From contig JAUWGH010000007.1 in NCBI GenBank assembly GCA_030606485.1, forward strand, positions 1 to 64,000: 64,000 nt of DNA. Direction: 5' to 3'. Origin of the DNA: Promethearchaeota archaeon. GTDB taxonomy: Archaea; Asgardarchaeota; Lokiarchaeia; Sigyniarchaeales; SOKP01. Positions within the stretch are counted from its first letter, which is position 1. Each line of letters begins with the position of its first letter. The notes under the pieces are model-generated. The model ran no database searches. It was not told the DNA's origin and worked only from the letters and a program-made list of their open reading frames with translations. Of the stretch, positions 37,638 to 47,352 are shown piece by piece. The position numbers were made by a program, and so were the translations under genes.

Positions 37638-38543
37638 ATGAAAACTTTAATCGTTGCGCTTGGTGGAAATGCGCTAATAAGATTTGGAGAAGAAGGAACT
37701 ACTGAAGAACAGTTTAGAAATCTACGAACTCCAATCAAACAAATTGCAGAATTATCAAAGGAATATAATATCATTATCACACATGGAAATGGACCTCAAG
37801 TTGGAAACCTTCTATTGCAACAAGAGGGAGCCAGTGAAGTCATAAAAAGACACCTGGGAATTTTAGTAGCTGAAACCCAAGGACAAATTGGTTATATGAT
37901 CGAATCAACCTTAGACGAGGAACTTATGCACCTTAATATTGATGTTGAAAAACTATTTCTTACCGTCTTAACATATGTACAGGTTGATCCTGAAGATCCA
38001 GCATTTAAGCATCCAACGAAACCAATCGGACCTGCTTATTCAGAACCAAGGTCTGGGTATATAAAAACTCCAAAAGGATGGCGACGGGTTGTTCCTTCAC
38101 CGAAACCAATTAAGATTTATCAATGGCGTGAAATAAAAAAATTGATGCAAGAAAATTTTATTGTAATCGCTTGTGGTGGCGGAGGAATTCCAGTTATAAA
38201 AGAGGGTAAACGATTGCAGGGAGTAGAAGCCGTTATTGATAAAGATCTTGCAAGTGCAAAACTGGGCGAACAAGTTGAAGCAGATATTCTATTAATTGCA
38301 ACTGATGTTGAGTATGTTGCTTTAAATTATAAAAAATCAAATCAAAGGAATTTACATAAGCTTTCAATTTCGGAAGCAAAAAAGTATTTAAAGGAAGGTC
38401 AATTCCCAGCTGGAAGTATGGGCCCAAAAATAGAAGCTGTTATTAGTTTTATAGAATCTGGTGGAGAAAGGGCAATTGTAACATCAATTGAAAATATTAA
38501 AACAGCATTGGAGGGAAAAGCAGGAACACATATATACAAATAA
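37638..38543 (+). CDS. arcC: Carbamate kinase
   Basis: Carbamate kinase makes ATP from carbamoyl phosphate and ADP, releasing carbamate. The 301-residue protein begins MKTLIVALGGNALIRFGEEGT and has ITHGNGPQVGNLLLQQE near residue 45, IACGGGGIPVI near 175, KDLASAKLGEQ near 205 and GSMGPKIEA near 258. The track's start at 37611 is nine codons too early: ATG 37638 follows GGAGAAA. The carbamoyltransferase gene lies 35 bases upstream, so the two are probably an operon that conserves energy from citrulline. Confidence 0.95.
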   Translation: MKTLIVALGGNALIRFGEEGTTEEQFRNLRTPIKQIAELSKEYNIIITHGNGPQVGNLLLQQEGASEVIKRHLGILVAETQGQIGYMIESTLDEELMHLNIDVEKLFLTVLTYVQVDPEDPAFKHPTKPIGPAYSEPRSGYIKTPKGWRRVVPSPKPIKIYQWREIKKLMQENFIVIACGGGGIPVIKEGKRLQGVEAVIDKDLASAKLGEQVEADILLIATDVEYVALNYKKSNQRNLHKLSISEAKKYLKEGQFPAGSMGPKIEAVISFIESGGERAIVTSIENIKTALEGKAGTHIYK

Positions 38544-38620
38544 CTTATTTTTTAGTTTAATTATTATCCTCCTTGAAAATAGAAAAAATAGTTAGGAAAA
38601 AAAATTAGATTATGAAATAC

Positions 38621-39880
38621 TCATTCAACAATTACATCTTCAATTATCTTCAATGCCCAATCAATTTCTTCCTTGGTAATTATTAAAGGTGGAGCGAAAC
38701 GAATAGTTGTTGAGTGAGTATCCTTCGCTAGAATTCCCTTTTCTTTTAGGTTCTCTATGAAATGTCTTACATCTCCCTTAAACTCAATGGCGATTAATAA
38801 TCCCCTCCCTCTTACTTCTTTAACTGGGACTTTGGTTTTTTTATTTGTAATCTTTCGTAATTCCTTAATAAAATAAGCTCCAACCTCTCTTGCTCGTTCT
38901 GCGAGATTTTCATTAATATGAATATCCAATGATTTCATAGCAACTGCAGCTGCTAAAGGATTACCACCAAAAGTACTTCCATGAGTTCCTGGAGTTATTA
39001 CATCTGGACCGATAATTTCAGTTGTTGTTACAACTGCCGAAACTGGATATACTCCCCCTCCAAGTGCTTTACCTAGTAGAAACATATCTGGTTTAACATT
39101 TTCATGATCACACGCGAAAAGCTTACCAGTTCTACATAAACCCGTCTGTATTTCATCAACCATTAATAAAACATTATATTTAGTGCAAATTCTTCTAATC
39201 TTTTTTAAATATCCCTCTGGAGGGATTTTTACTCCCGCCTCTCCTTGTATTGGTTCAACCAAAAATGCTGCTACATTTTCGGGGCCAATTTCTAAGATTG
39301 TATTTTCTAATTTTTGTGCGTCTCCGTAAGGAATAATAATAAATCCTGGCGTAAAAGGACCAAAATTCCCAAAATATCTTGCATGTTGAATATCCGTACT
39401 TAATCCTACAATTGTAATTGTTCTACCATGAAAATTATCACCACATACTATAATTTTCGCCTCTCCTCTTGGTATCTTTTTCTTTATATAACCCCATGCT
39501 CTTGCGACTTTCAAACCAGTCTCCACTGCTTCTGCACCTGTATTCATCGGTAGAGCCATTATCCCTGTTTTTTTTGGATCATACACATGTGGTCCAACAA
39601 TATCACATAATTGCTTTAAATAAGGTCCCATCATGTCATTATGGAATGCTCGAGAAGTTAATGTAACTTTATCAGCTTGCTCTTTCAATGCTTTTATTAT
39701 TTCAGGATGACAATGACCTGTATTTTGACTTGAATATGCTGATAAACAGTCAAGATACTTTTTACCTTCTGGATCATATACCCAACACCCTTCTGCTTTT
39801 GATATTACTACAGGGATGGGATGATAATTATGAGCACCATATTTTAAATCCATTTCAATGAATTCTTTTGAACTTGGCAT
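38621..39880 (-). CDS. rocD: Ornithine--oxo-acid aminotransferase
   Basis: This PLP class III aminotransferase converts ornithine and 2-oxoglutarate to glutamate semialdehyde and glutamate. The 419 residues include GCWVYDPEGKKYLDCLSAYSSQNTGHCHPE near residue 31, MALPMNTGAEAVE near 107, MVDEIQTGLCRTGKLFA near 225 and the PLP lysine in LLGKALGGGVYPVSAV near 257. This is the ornithine-specific, not the acetylornithine, pattern. It is convergent with arcC, with 77 T-rich bases between them serving as likely terminators. It would drain the ornithine made by the carbamoyltransferase. Confidence 0.93.
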   Translation of the reverse strand: MPSSKEFIEMDLKYGAHNYHPIPVVISKAEGCWVYDPEGKKYLDCLSAYSSQNTGHCHPEIIKALKEQADKVTLTSRAFHNDMMGPYLKQLCDIVGPHVYDPKKTGIMALPMNTGAEAVETGLKVARAWGYIKKKIPRGEAKIIVCGDNFHGRTITIVGLSTDIQHARYFGNFGPFTPGFIIIPYGDAQKLENTILEIGPENVAAFLVEPIQGEAGVKIPPEGYLKKIRRICTKYNVLLMVDEIQTGLCRTGKLFACDHENVKPDMFLLGKALGGGVYPVSAVVTTTEIIGPDVITPGTHGSTFGGNPLAAAVAMKSLDIHINENLAERAREVGAYFIKELRKITNKKTKVPVKEVRGRGLLIAIEFKGDVRHFIENLKEKGILAKDTHSTTIRFAPPLIITKEEIDWALKIIEDVIVE

Positions 39881-40174
39881 AAAATTTCAATATTTGAAAA
39901 GAGTTTATCATATCTATTTTTTTATAATATATTTAATCAATTCTCTTAAAATAATTAAATTTTATTATGATTTTCCTGCTCATAAATTCTTGAAAATTAT
40001 TATTAAATTTATCTACAATATCTTTATTGTAAAATTCAGATTTAAGGCATTTGAGAGGAAAAGCCAAATAATAAATAAAAATGTACTCTTTAAATACTTA
40101 AAATTTGAGAAATATAGTATAAATGGATATAAAATCCATTTCTAAATTAATAATTTTAGAAGGTGTTTCTTTTT

Positions 40175-41146
40175 TTGAAAAAAAATTTAAAATCATTATT
40201 AAGTCAAAATAAATTCATTCTTTTTGGTGGAAAAGGCGGAGTGGGGAAAACCTCCATCTCGTCTGCTTCAGCAATTTGGGCTGCAGAGCATGGCAGAAAA
40301 ACATTAATAATAAGTACTGATCCAGCACATTCCTTAGGGGATTCTTTAGATCAAAAATTACCAAAAGGAGAAACAGTTCAAGTAGAAAATGTTAGTAATT
40401 TATATGCCTTAGAAATTAATCCTAAAATCAATCTGGATGAATATCAATCAGCTATGAATGTAAATCCGCTTGAATCTATGCCTTTTGGAAATTCTCTGCC
40501 TTTTATGGAAGATATAGGAAGTTTTGCGAGCATGAATCCTCCAGGAATAGATGAGGCAATGGCTTTTGGAAAAGTTTTAGAATTTATTGAGACAGAATCA
40601 GATTTTGATTTGGTAATTTTTGATACAGCTCCAACAGGACATACTTTACGCCTTCTTGCACTACCGGATCTTTTATCTGGCTGGATTGGCAAACTAATCT
40701 CTCTGCGTTTGAAATTAGGTAAAATTTTTGGTGTGTTTAAAAAAATGTTCTCAAAAACAGAAGTGGAAGGAGAAGATCCATTTGAAATGTTTAAAAAATT
40801 AAAGAATTCAATAGTAAATGCTAGGGATGAATTAAAGGATCCTTCAAAAACATCCTTTGTTATTGTTATGATCTCGGAGGCTATGGCTCTTTATGAAACT
40901 GAGCGATTAAGAAGTGGCCTTTATCAATATGAAATCCCCTTTTCCAATATAATTGTTAACCAGATTTTCCCAGAATCTATTGATTGCAAATTTTGCCAAT
41001 CTCGACGCAATATGCAGTTGAAGAACTTAAAAGAAATTAGATATCTTTACGAAGATGATTTTAATTTAATAGAAATTCCACTATTTGATACTGAGATAAG
41101 GGGTTATGAACAGCTAAAAAAGTTGGGTAAATATTTATTTCAATAA
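40175..41146 (+). CDS. GET3/ArsA-family ATPase
   Basis: A cytosolic P-loop ATPase of 323 residues that in eukaryotes targets tail-anchored membrane proteins and in other lineages pumps arsenite. The deviant Walker A GGKGGVGKT near residue 16, switch I DPAHSLGDSLDQ near 48, switch II DTAPTGHTLRLLALP near 147 and a CKFC zinc-site motif near 270 (dimer interface in GET3) favour GET3. TTG 40175 is chosen, since AGAAGGTG lies 9 bases before it. It overlaps the 3' end of the convergent ncsA gene by 7 bases. Confidence 0.92.
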   Translation: MKKNLKSLLSQNKFILFGGKGGVGKTSISSASAIWAAEHGRKTLIISTDPAHSLGDSLDQKLPKGETVQVENVSNLYALEINPKINLDEYQSAMNVNPLESMPFGNSLPFMEDIGSFASMNPPGIDEAMAFGKVLEFIETESDFDLVIFDTAPTGHTLRLLALPDLLSGWIGKLISLRLKLGKIFGVFKKMFSKTEVEGEDPFEMFKKLKNSIVNARDELKDPSKTSFVIVMISEAMALYETERLRSGLYQYEIPFSNIIVNQIFPESIDCKFCQSRRNMQLKNLKEIRYLYEDDFNLIEIPLFDTEIRGYEQLKKLGKYLFQ

Positions 41147-42099
41147 GGAGCTATTTTTTCCTTTATTTCACAAAAAAGGCAGATTTCTCTATTTTTTCCG
41201 CAAAGTTGATTACAAATTTTACAAGTATTAAAGTTAATTTTTTTTCCCCTTAATTTTTTATTAAATTCCCATAAAATATCAGATAATTCCACAAAGCCTT
41301 TGAAGAGGTTAAATTTTATTTCAGGACTATATTCTTCACAATTATTTAGAAATGATTGCACTCTTTTACGTAAAATCGGGTATTTTATTTTATAAGGGCA
41401 AGGAACATTAACAAAATTTAACTCTTTGTTTTGAGCATACAGAAGAATTTCTTTTTCGGGAATTTTCATTAAAGGTTTTATCTTTTTCATGTATATTTTA
41501 TTATTTTCTTCAAGAAATGGATTCATTCTTGAAATTTTGTTAAAATCTTTTCTTAAAAAATTCATTAAGAATGTTTGAGAAACATCATCCAAGTTATGTC
41601 CTAGAACTAAAACGGTTCCACCTAATCTTTTTCCTTCATCATTGAGCAAACGGCGTCTAATTGTTGCACATATATTACATGGATAAATTTCTCCATAATT
41701 ATTTTTATAAATTTCCAAAATTTCATCCATACTTTTTCCTAATTTCTCTTTAAATGAAACAATTTTATGTGTGATGCTATTATTTTTACAAAATTCTTTA
41801 GATTTTCTTATACTCTTCCCTCTATATTCTGAAATACCTTCATTAATGGTTAATGCAATAATTGAAGGAGAATTAGAAATCTTTTTTTGTATTTTAATTA
41901 AATTATATAAAAGTACCATCGAATCTTTCCCACCAGATAAACCTAAGATTATCTTATCTTGTGGTTTCAACATTTTAAATTTAGAAATTGTTTTGTATAT
42001 TTGGTGCTCAATAGATTTATTAAAACAATTGATGCACAAATTTTCACCAGAATAGTTCAGGTGATATATACTGTCATTTTTACAATAACTACATTTCAT
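41140..42099 (-). CDS. tRNA 2-thiolation enzyme (NcsA/TtuA-type)
   Basis: A 319-residue ATP-pyrophosphatase-family tRNA thiolase (Ncs6/TtuA group). An N-terminal zinc finger CSYCKND...CINC is followed by the PP-loop LGLSGGKDSMVLL near residue 52, the catalytic CNIC pair near 138, and a C-terminal zinc finger CKICNQLCGKNREICLFC. It adds sulphur to uridine in tRNA (s2U34 or s2U54). A ThiI-like protein at 55.8 kb provides a second tRNA thiolation candidate. The M50 protease gene lies 18 bases upstream on the same strand. Confidence 0.9.
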   Translation of the reverse strand: MKCSYCKNDSIYHLNYSGENLCINCFNKSIEHQIYKTISKFKMLKPQDKIILGLSGGKDSMVLLYNLIKIQKKISNSPSIIALTINEGISEYRGKSIRKSKEFCKNNSITHKIVSFKEKLGKSMDEILEIYKNNYGEIYPCNICATIRRRLLNDEGKRLGGTVLVLGHNLDDVSQTFLMNFLRKDFNKISRMNPFLEENNKIYMKKIKPLMKIPEKEILLYAQNKELNFVNVPCPYKIKYPILRKRVQSFLNNCEEYSPEIKFNLFKGFVELSDILWEFNKKLRGKKINFNTCKICNQLCGKNREICLFCEIKEKIAPY

Positions 42100-42116
42100 A
42101 TTTTTCTATTTTGGCC

Positions 42117-44225
42117 TTAAAAATTAAATATACTTAAAATATTCCCAAATCTCATAAATGATAAAATAATATTAGCTAAAAAAGCTAATGTAATAATCAA
42201 CCTGATCGAATTTATTATTTTTTTCTTGATTGGACTCTTACTATCAAATTGATATTCATAATTAACTACCAAAATTGACTTTTCTTTAATTTTTGATGTC
42301 TCTGGAAATGTTAAAGCCAAAACATCCTTAAAACCATCTCCAGTTCCATCAATTAAATGATAGTTATCTAAGCCAATAATTATTTCTCCTTCTTCAGATT
42401 TTAATTTTAATGAATTTATTTTGTTTATTCTATATTGATTTAATGGATACTCTTTTTTCTCTCTTTTATAGTAAAATTCTTCTGTCTTCTTTTCTGTAGA
42501 ATCATATTTTTCACCTATTATTTTATTAATAATCTCTTTAACTATTCGATCTCCATCAAAAATTGGAAGAGGCAACATATTAAATAATGTGACACTAAAA
42601 GCAACAACAAAAAACCATAAAAGTTGTCTTAATAAATAAAAAGGAAATGTGCCTGAAAACCAAATAGATAAAAAATTTTTTGGTATCCAATAATTCTCAT
42701 TACTAAATATGCCAATTTTAACTGATTTAGTAGGAATTTCTAATGTATTTGCATTAATTTCTAAAATTTCTTGGTCTCGTTTAATTTTAAAATTGATAGG
42801 TTCACTAGGATTTAAAGTCAAATTATCAATTATATTCTTAAAACTATGTTCGTTCGATTGTATATCAATCCCTTCTACCTCAAGGATTTGATCACCTTCC
42901 TTAAATATCCCCTCATTTATACCAGATTCAGTTAAATTATTAAAAACCTTTGAAATATGAATATCATTATTACCTAGATCTTCATAAAGGATTCCCATAT
43001 ACAAATTTTCAAAAATAAATGCCCCGGGAACCAAAGGTACAGCATCAACATCCAATAAATAGGATACTCCGTTATTTGCTGTAAGATTTAGATAATCACC
43101 CGGTTGGACTTGAGTTAAAGTATAATCTATTGTTATGTTTTTGGATACATCAACTTGAGTTCCATTAATCTTAGTAATGAGAGTTCCAACTGTTAGATTT
43201 TTATCGTAATTATTTCCTCCTTGAAGGGCGGAATATACTTGGTTTATTTTTAATTCTCCATTTGAAATATTTTCATAGGAAATTCCAATAAAATTGTAGA
43301 TCCCCAAAATAACAGACTTATATAAATATGAATTGGAATTTACATTATAAATCGTAAAATTAAGAGAATCTCCAACTGAACATTTAATTTGAGTTTTATT
43401 TGTTAATATTTTGTTTAAATCCACTTCATTGTCAATATCAATTAAGGTCTCGTTTATCGCTACCACAACATCTCCCTCGATTAAATTATAATAATTATAC
43501 CCACCTTCATATGGATAAGAAACATAATCAATTTGAAACACTCTAGGTCCATAAAAAGGAAAAATTAGAGTTGTAAAATTTAATATGAGTAAAATACCAA
43601 TACCAGCCATTATTGCATTTGAATATGTGCCTGCTGCTGCTATTCTCAGACGCGTTTTCCATAAACTTGGTTTTGAATTTAACGTGTGTTCATCAACTTC
43701 AACATAGGCTCCAAAACCTAACAAATAAAATAACCCTCCTGCAAAAACTCCTGTTGATAAAACATTAATATTATCTGACCCTGCAGCAATTGCATGAGAA
43801 AATTCATGAATGGTAACAACGAATAGTATTGGAATTATTAAGTACGCAAATGTTGGAAGATCAATTGTTAACCCAGGTACCAAAGGAAGAATAGCATTTT
43901 CAATCGATGGACTAATTATTAATGATACTAGATTATAAAATATGAACCAAATTCCATAAATCATAAAAAAAAAAGAAACAAAAAATCCACAACTCCAAAA
44001 TATACGCCAAAATTTTGGGTGCCATTGAGATACTCTCTTCAAAAATTTATTTAACCGTTTTGTTCCAACCATTGCAAATAATGGAATAAAAATATTTATC
44101 AATCCTTTTCTTTTTTTTCCGAATACTATGATAATGATGAGCATAATTATCCAAAATATTGAGGATATTATAAAAAAAGGATTTAACACTATTTCTAATA
44201 AAATTTCAATTAAATTTATTGACAT
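42117..44225 (-). CDS. M50 site-2-type intramembrane metalloprotease with PDZ-like repeats
   Basis: A 702-residue membrane protein. The zinc site HEFSH lies in a helix near residue 141 (VVTIHEFSHAIAAG), and the third ligand region LPLPIFDGDRI near residue 560 is conserved. Multiple helices surround them, including three N-terminal ones and one at the C-terminus. Between the two zinc-site halves lie two or three PDZ-like modules (for example KEGDQILEVEGIDI near 450 and VGTLITKINGTQVDV near 345). It resembles archaeal S2P-like proteases that cut membrane-anchored regulators; no partner is visible. The protein is unusually long between the active-site halves. Confidence 0.9.
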   Translation of the reverse strand: MSINLIEILLEIVLNPFFIISSIFWIIMLIIIIVFGKKRKGLINIFIPLFAMVGTKRLNKFLKRVSQWHPKFWRIFWSCGFFVSFFFMIYGIWFIFYNLVSLIISPSIENAILPLVPGLTIDLPTFAYLIIPILFVVTIHEFSHAIAAGSDNINVLSTGVFAGGLFYLLGFGAYVEVDEHTLNSKPSLWKTRLRIAAAGTYSNAIMAGIGILLILNFTTLIFPFYGPRVFQIDYVSYPYEGGYNYYNLIEGDVVVAINETLIDIDNEVDLNKILTNKTQIKCSVGDSLNFTIYNVNSNSYLYKSVILGIYNFIGISYENISNGELKINQVYSALQGGNNYDKNLTVGTLITKINGTQVDVSKNITIDYTLTQVQPGDYLNLTANNGVSYLLDVDAVPLVPGAFIFENLYMGILYEDLGNNDIHISKVFNNLTESGINEGIFKEGDQILEVEGIDIQSNEHSFKNIIDNLTLNPSEPINFKIKRDQEILEINANTLEIPTKSVKIGIFSNENYWIPKNFLSIWFSGTFPFYLLRQLLWFFVVAFSVTLFNMLPLPIFDGDRIVKEIINKIIGEKYDSTEKKTEEFYYKREKKEYPLNQYRINKINSLKLKSEEGEIIIGLDNYHLIDGTGDGFKDVLALTFPETSKIKEKSILVVNYEYQFDSKSPIKKKIINSIRLIITLAFLANIILSFMRFGNILSIFNF

Positions 44226-44351
44226 AGTTTAAATTTATTTTAAAGCCTGTTGAAAAAACTAAATTAGTATATTTAAATTTTAATTTCAAAAAAAGTCTTT
44301 TGTTAATATTTTTTAATTCTCTCTTTTTTCATGAAAAATTGAAAATAATGG

Positions 44352-44448
44352 TAGAGGGGGTTGGATTTGAACCAACGATCTCAGGGTTTCTTAATGGCAG
44401 ATACCAATTATGAGCCCTGTAGCATAAACCAGGCTAGCCCACCCCTCT
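44352..44448 (-). tRNA. Initiator tRNA-Met(CAT) with 21-base intron at 37/38
   Basis: Acceptor AGAGGGG pairs with CCCCTCT, giving the A1-U72 pair seen in archaeal initiators. The anticodon stem CAGGG/CCCTG has three consecutive G-C pairs next to the loop, the second initiator mark. T-arm GTTGG-TTCAAAT-CCAAC is perfect and the loop gives CAT. A 21-base intron after A37 forms a bulge-helix-bulge: bulges TAA and AAA and an inner stem TGG/CCA. Unlike the Leu, Glu and Asn tRNAs here, the D-arm has no insert. Confidence 0.9.
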
Positions 44449-44815
44449 ATTCTTAACTCTTTACTAATATTCTCGTATTTATTTTTATTAAAAATTATAT
44501 TAATTTATGATTAAATGTTAACAAAGATAAATATTATATTAATTTTAATATTCGCTTTTTTATTTAAATAATCTCCTTGAAGCAGACCCCACTATTGAGT
44601 AATGTATATTTTAAATCCATGTTAAATCGAAATCTTTTTGTTTTTTTTATGATTGAAATAAATCGAATTAAGAAAAAAATTTTCAAATTAGTAATTTTAA
44701 AGTAAAATATTATGATATTAATGGGGAAAATTTATATTTGAAACTTCCAAAAAAAATAATAAAAATTAGGATTTTTCCTAAATATTAATAATAATTATTA
44801 AATTTAAGAATTAAG
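44449..44815. other. Non-coding gap between initiator tRNA and RPA32-like gene
   Basis: About 370 bases with no open frame longer than 20 codons. It should contain the promoter of the tRNA and of the downstream genes; TTTAAATA at about 44571 and several T-rich runs are present but no single TATA box stands out. Confidence 0.5.
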
Positions 44816-45526
44816 ATGAGTAATAATACTCAAAGATTAATAAGGTACCCGGCATTAAGATGCTGGATAAAACATATTCTTGAAGGAACATACTTACCCG
44901 ACGAGAAAATACTATTTACTATTTTTGGAAAATATAAACGAGTTAGGATCTACGCAACGGTTTTGGATAAAAAGGAAATTATTAGTCAAAAAATTGAAGA
45001 AAAATCAGATTTTAATTCAAGGTTAGAGTTCGATTTGGATGATGGAACTGGCATAATAAGGGCGATTCTTTGGGGTGTTGTTGCTGAACAGTATTCCCAT
45101 ATTGTGAAAGGAGATCTGGTTGATGTAATGGGCATTATAAGACAGTGGAAAAATTATTTTTCTATTTCTCCCGAAATGATTAAACATATTGAAAATCCCA
45201 ATTTTGTGCTGTTAAGAGATGCAGAAATAATCAAAAAACTTAAAACCACTGTTCTAATGGAAATTCCAACGAAAATTGAAGATAATTTTCCTATTGATGA
45301 GCTTTCTGAAGAATATGAAATGAATCATTTATTTAAAAGTGATGATGATAAAGAACAAGTTCTAGAAAAAATTAAAGAATTAGGCGGTGAAATTAAAGGA
45401 ATTCCGTTTGAAGAATTACAGAAATCATTAGCTTTTAATGAAAATGATTTAAAAAAATATCTTAACGAATTGGAAATTGAATCAAGAATATATCAAGTTG
45501 AAGAAAATTATTATCAACTGATATAA
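44816..45526 (+). CDS. RPA32-like OB-fold protein with C-terminal winged helix
   Basis: A 236-residue protein. Residues 10-125 form an OB fold resembling archaeal RPA-associated/RPA32 proteins: RYPALRCWIKHILEGTY, KRVRIYATVLDKK, LEFDLDDGTGIIRAILWGV, KGDLVDVMGIIRQWKN. Residues about 175-236 (DKEQVLEKIKELGGEIKGIPFEEL...YQVEENYYQLI) form a winged helix, the layout of eukaryotic RPA32 and Stn1-type proteins. It probably pairs with a larger RPA subunit such as the product at 18.1 kb. It precedes the aIF2-beta gene by 148 bases. Confidence 0.82.
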   Translation: MSNNTQRLIRYPALRCWIKHILEGTYLPDEKILFTIFGKYKRVRIYATVLDKKEIISQKIEEKSDFNSRLEFDLDDGTGIIRAILWGVVAEQYSHIVKGDLVDVMGIIRQWKNYFSISPEMIKHIENPNFVLLRDAEIIKKLKTTVLMEIPTKIEDNFPIDELSEEYEMNHLFKSDDDKEQVLEKIKELGGEIKGIPFEELQKSLAFNENDLKKYLNELEIESRIYQVEENYYQLI

Positions 45527-45674
45527 TGGATATTTTAGATATATTTTATATCAAGATGTAAAAACTACAAGATTGAGAGCAAATCGAAAAACTTTTTTTT
45601 TTCTGAGAATTAAAATATTTAAGGAGTATTTAAAGTATTAAACAAAAAAAATAAGATATTAGGGAAATATAAAG

Positions 45675-46085
45675 TTGGAGTTTGAACAATATAAAAAATA
45701 TTTAAAACAAGCAATGGATCAAATTCCCGAAGGGGCTAAACAAAAAGAGCGATTTATCATTCCAGATGTTGAAATAAGACCTGAAGGAAAAAATATAATA
45801 ATTTTAAATTTTTCAAAAATTATTCAAAAGATAAATAGAGATGTAAAACATTTTTTACCAATTTTTTTAAAAAATATTGGTACGATGGGCGAAGATCGAG
45901 GAGGGCAATTGTTTTTAAAAGGACGACCTAAAAAAGATGTTCTAAATCGTCATATAAATGAGTATGTTAATAAATATGTTTTATGTAAAATATGTAATAA
46001 ACCTGATACTAGTATATCCAAAGAAGATAAGAAATTATATTTAATCTGCCAAGCATGTGGAGCACGAACTCCAATTATTGAATAA
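45675..46085 (+). CDS. Translation initiation factor 2 subunit beta
   Basis: aIF2-beta, 136 residues, is part of the heterotrimer that delivers initiator tRNA to the ribosome. It has the core RFIIPDVEIRPEGKNIIILNF, FLKNIGTMGEDRGGQLFLKGRPKKDVLNRHI and a C-terminal zinc ribbon CKICNKPD...CQACGARTPI. The start is TTG 45675, since no ATG fits the family length. It opens a tightly packed run with DUF424, NMD3, RIO1 and Pno1 genes. Confidence 0.95.
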   Translation: MEFEQYKKYLKQAMDQIPEGAKQKERFIIPDVEIRPEGKNIIILNFSKIIQKINRDVKHFLPIFLKNIGTMGEDRGGQLFLKGRPKKDVLNRHINEYVNKYVLCKICNKPDTSISKEDKKLYLICQACGARTPIIE

Positions 46086-46102
46086 AATAAGGTGTACTAT
46101 TA

Positions 46103-46399
46103 TTGCAAGTTTATCTTAAAATTCATTCTCAAGGAGGTACTGAGGTTATTGCAGTTTGTGATAATGATCTTCTTAATAAAGAATTATGCGAAGATAATTT
46201 TAAATTGAAGATTTCTAATGATTTCTATGGAGGAAAATTAATTGATATAGATGAAGCGATAAATTTATTAGCAATATCTTCGAATTTTAATATTATCGGT
46301 AATAATATCATTAGAAAAGCAATCAAAAGTGGAATTATCAATGAATCAATTATTAAAAAAATTAATAATATACCTTTGGCGTTAAAGATGATATTTTAA
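46103..46399 (+). CDS. DUF424 family protein
   Basis: A 98-residue archaeal protein of the DUF424 family: it begins MQVYLKIHSQGGTEVIAVCDNDLLNKELCEDN and continues with DFYGGKLIDIDEAINLLAISSNFNIIGNNIIRKAI. It is widely conserved in archaea, commonly beside aIF2-beta and ribosome-associated genes, as here. The role is unknown but the neighbourhood suggests translation. TTG start; next to NMD3 with 1 base between. Confidence 0.85.
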   Translation: MQVYLKIHSQGGTEVIAVCDNDLLNKELCEDNFKLKISNDFYGGKLIDIDEAINLLAISSNFNIIGNNIIRKAIKSGIINESIIKKINNIPLALKMIF

Positions 46400-46400
46400 T

Positions 46401-47342
46401 ATGTCTCCAAACCGTCCAACCCGTTTTTGCTCTATTTGTGGAAAACAATTTTCTACAAATGAAAAAATTTACGATAAATTTACTTGTCTGAGATGTTTTC
46501 TTAAAAATAAGCCATTATTTCAATTTCAGGATATATTTTATTTAAATATATGTTTAGAATGTGGTAGTTTTTCTAAGGACTCTAAAGTAAAAGTTTGGCT
46601 AACCCCTTCTACAGAAAATATATTAGAGATTGTTAAATCAGCTATTAATTATTATTTATTAGAACCATATGGAAAAAAGGAAAATATTGAATTCAAATTA
46701 ATAATCTTGGAAGAAAAAATTTCCCCAAATGCCAAAATTATTGAAGATATTTATCTTATGATTACTGGAGTTCATATATATGATGAAGATTTAATTTATA
46801 CCCAAGAGATCAAAGTTAAATTAAAATATGGCCACTGTGACAACTGTATTAGTTTAAAACAAAAAAAGATTAATGCAATTATTCAGTTAAGAGTTATTTT
46901 CGACGAACAACATAACTTAATTGAAATCGTTAAAGAAAAGATAAAAAATTTTATAGATAATGTATCAAAAAAAGATTCTACTGAGTATATTACAAAAATC
47001 GAATATGTTAAAAATGGTGTTGATATTTTTTTAAGCACACTAAATCAAACCAATAAAATAATTCGATTATTAAAACCAGAATACAATTTTTTAATAAAAT
47101 CTTCTAAAAAATTGATGAGTAGAGATGTTCAACGCGGTAAAAACATATATAGAATAAAAACTTTAATAAAATTTTTACCAATCGAAAAGCAGGATGAGGT
47201 AATTACCAAAAACATTAAATATATAGTAGATAAAATTGGGAAGAATAAAGTATATTTAATAGATACCCATGGAAATAGAATAATAAAGAACTATCAATTT
47301 TTTTTCAGCAAAAAAGTTAAAATACAAAAAAAGAATTTATAA
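46401..47342 (+). CDS. NMD3-like ribosomal large-subunit assembly factor
   Basis: A 313-residue homologue of the eukaryotic 60S export adaptor NMD3. Paired zinc motifs CSICGKQF...CLRCF, CLECG and CDNC near residues 9-140 match the archaeal NMD3 N-terminal zinc region, followed by eIF5A/OB-like strands. In archaea, which lack nuclear export, it probably acts in large-subunit maturation. It is co-directional with DUF424 upstream and RIO1 ten bases downstream, consistent with one assembly operon. Confidence 0.9.
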   Translation: MSPNRPTRFCSICGKQFSTNEKIYDKFTCLRCFLKNKPLFQFQDIFYLNICLECGSFSKDSKVKVWLTPSTENILEIVKSAINYYLLEPYGKKENIEFKLIILEEKISPNAKIIEDIYLMITGVHIYDEDLIYTQEIKVKLKYGHCDNCISLKQKKINAIIQLRVIFDEQHNLIEIVKEKIKNFIDNVSKKDSTEYITKIEYVKNGVDIFLSTLNQTNKIIRLLKPEYNFLIKSSKKLMSRDVQRGKNIYRIKTLIKFLPIEKQDEVITKNIKYIVDKIGKNKVYLIDTHGNRIIKNYQFFFSKKVKIQKKNL

Positions 47343-47352
47343 ATTTTTAGAG

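Noticed and set aside
39858-40145. 95-residue plus-strand ORF in the gap before the GET3 gene
   Set aside because: Low-complexity Ile/Phe/Lys/Tyr composition expected of AT-rich spacer, no ribosome-binding site, overlaps the rocD start.
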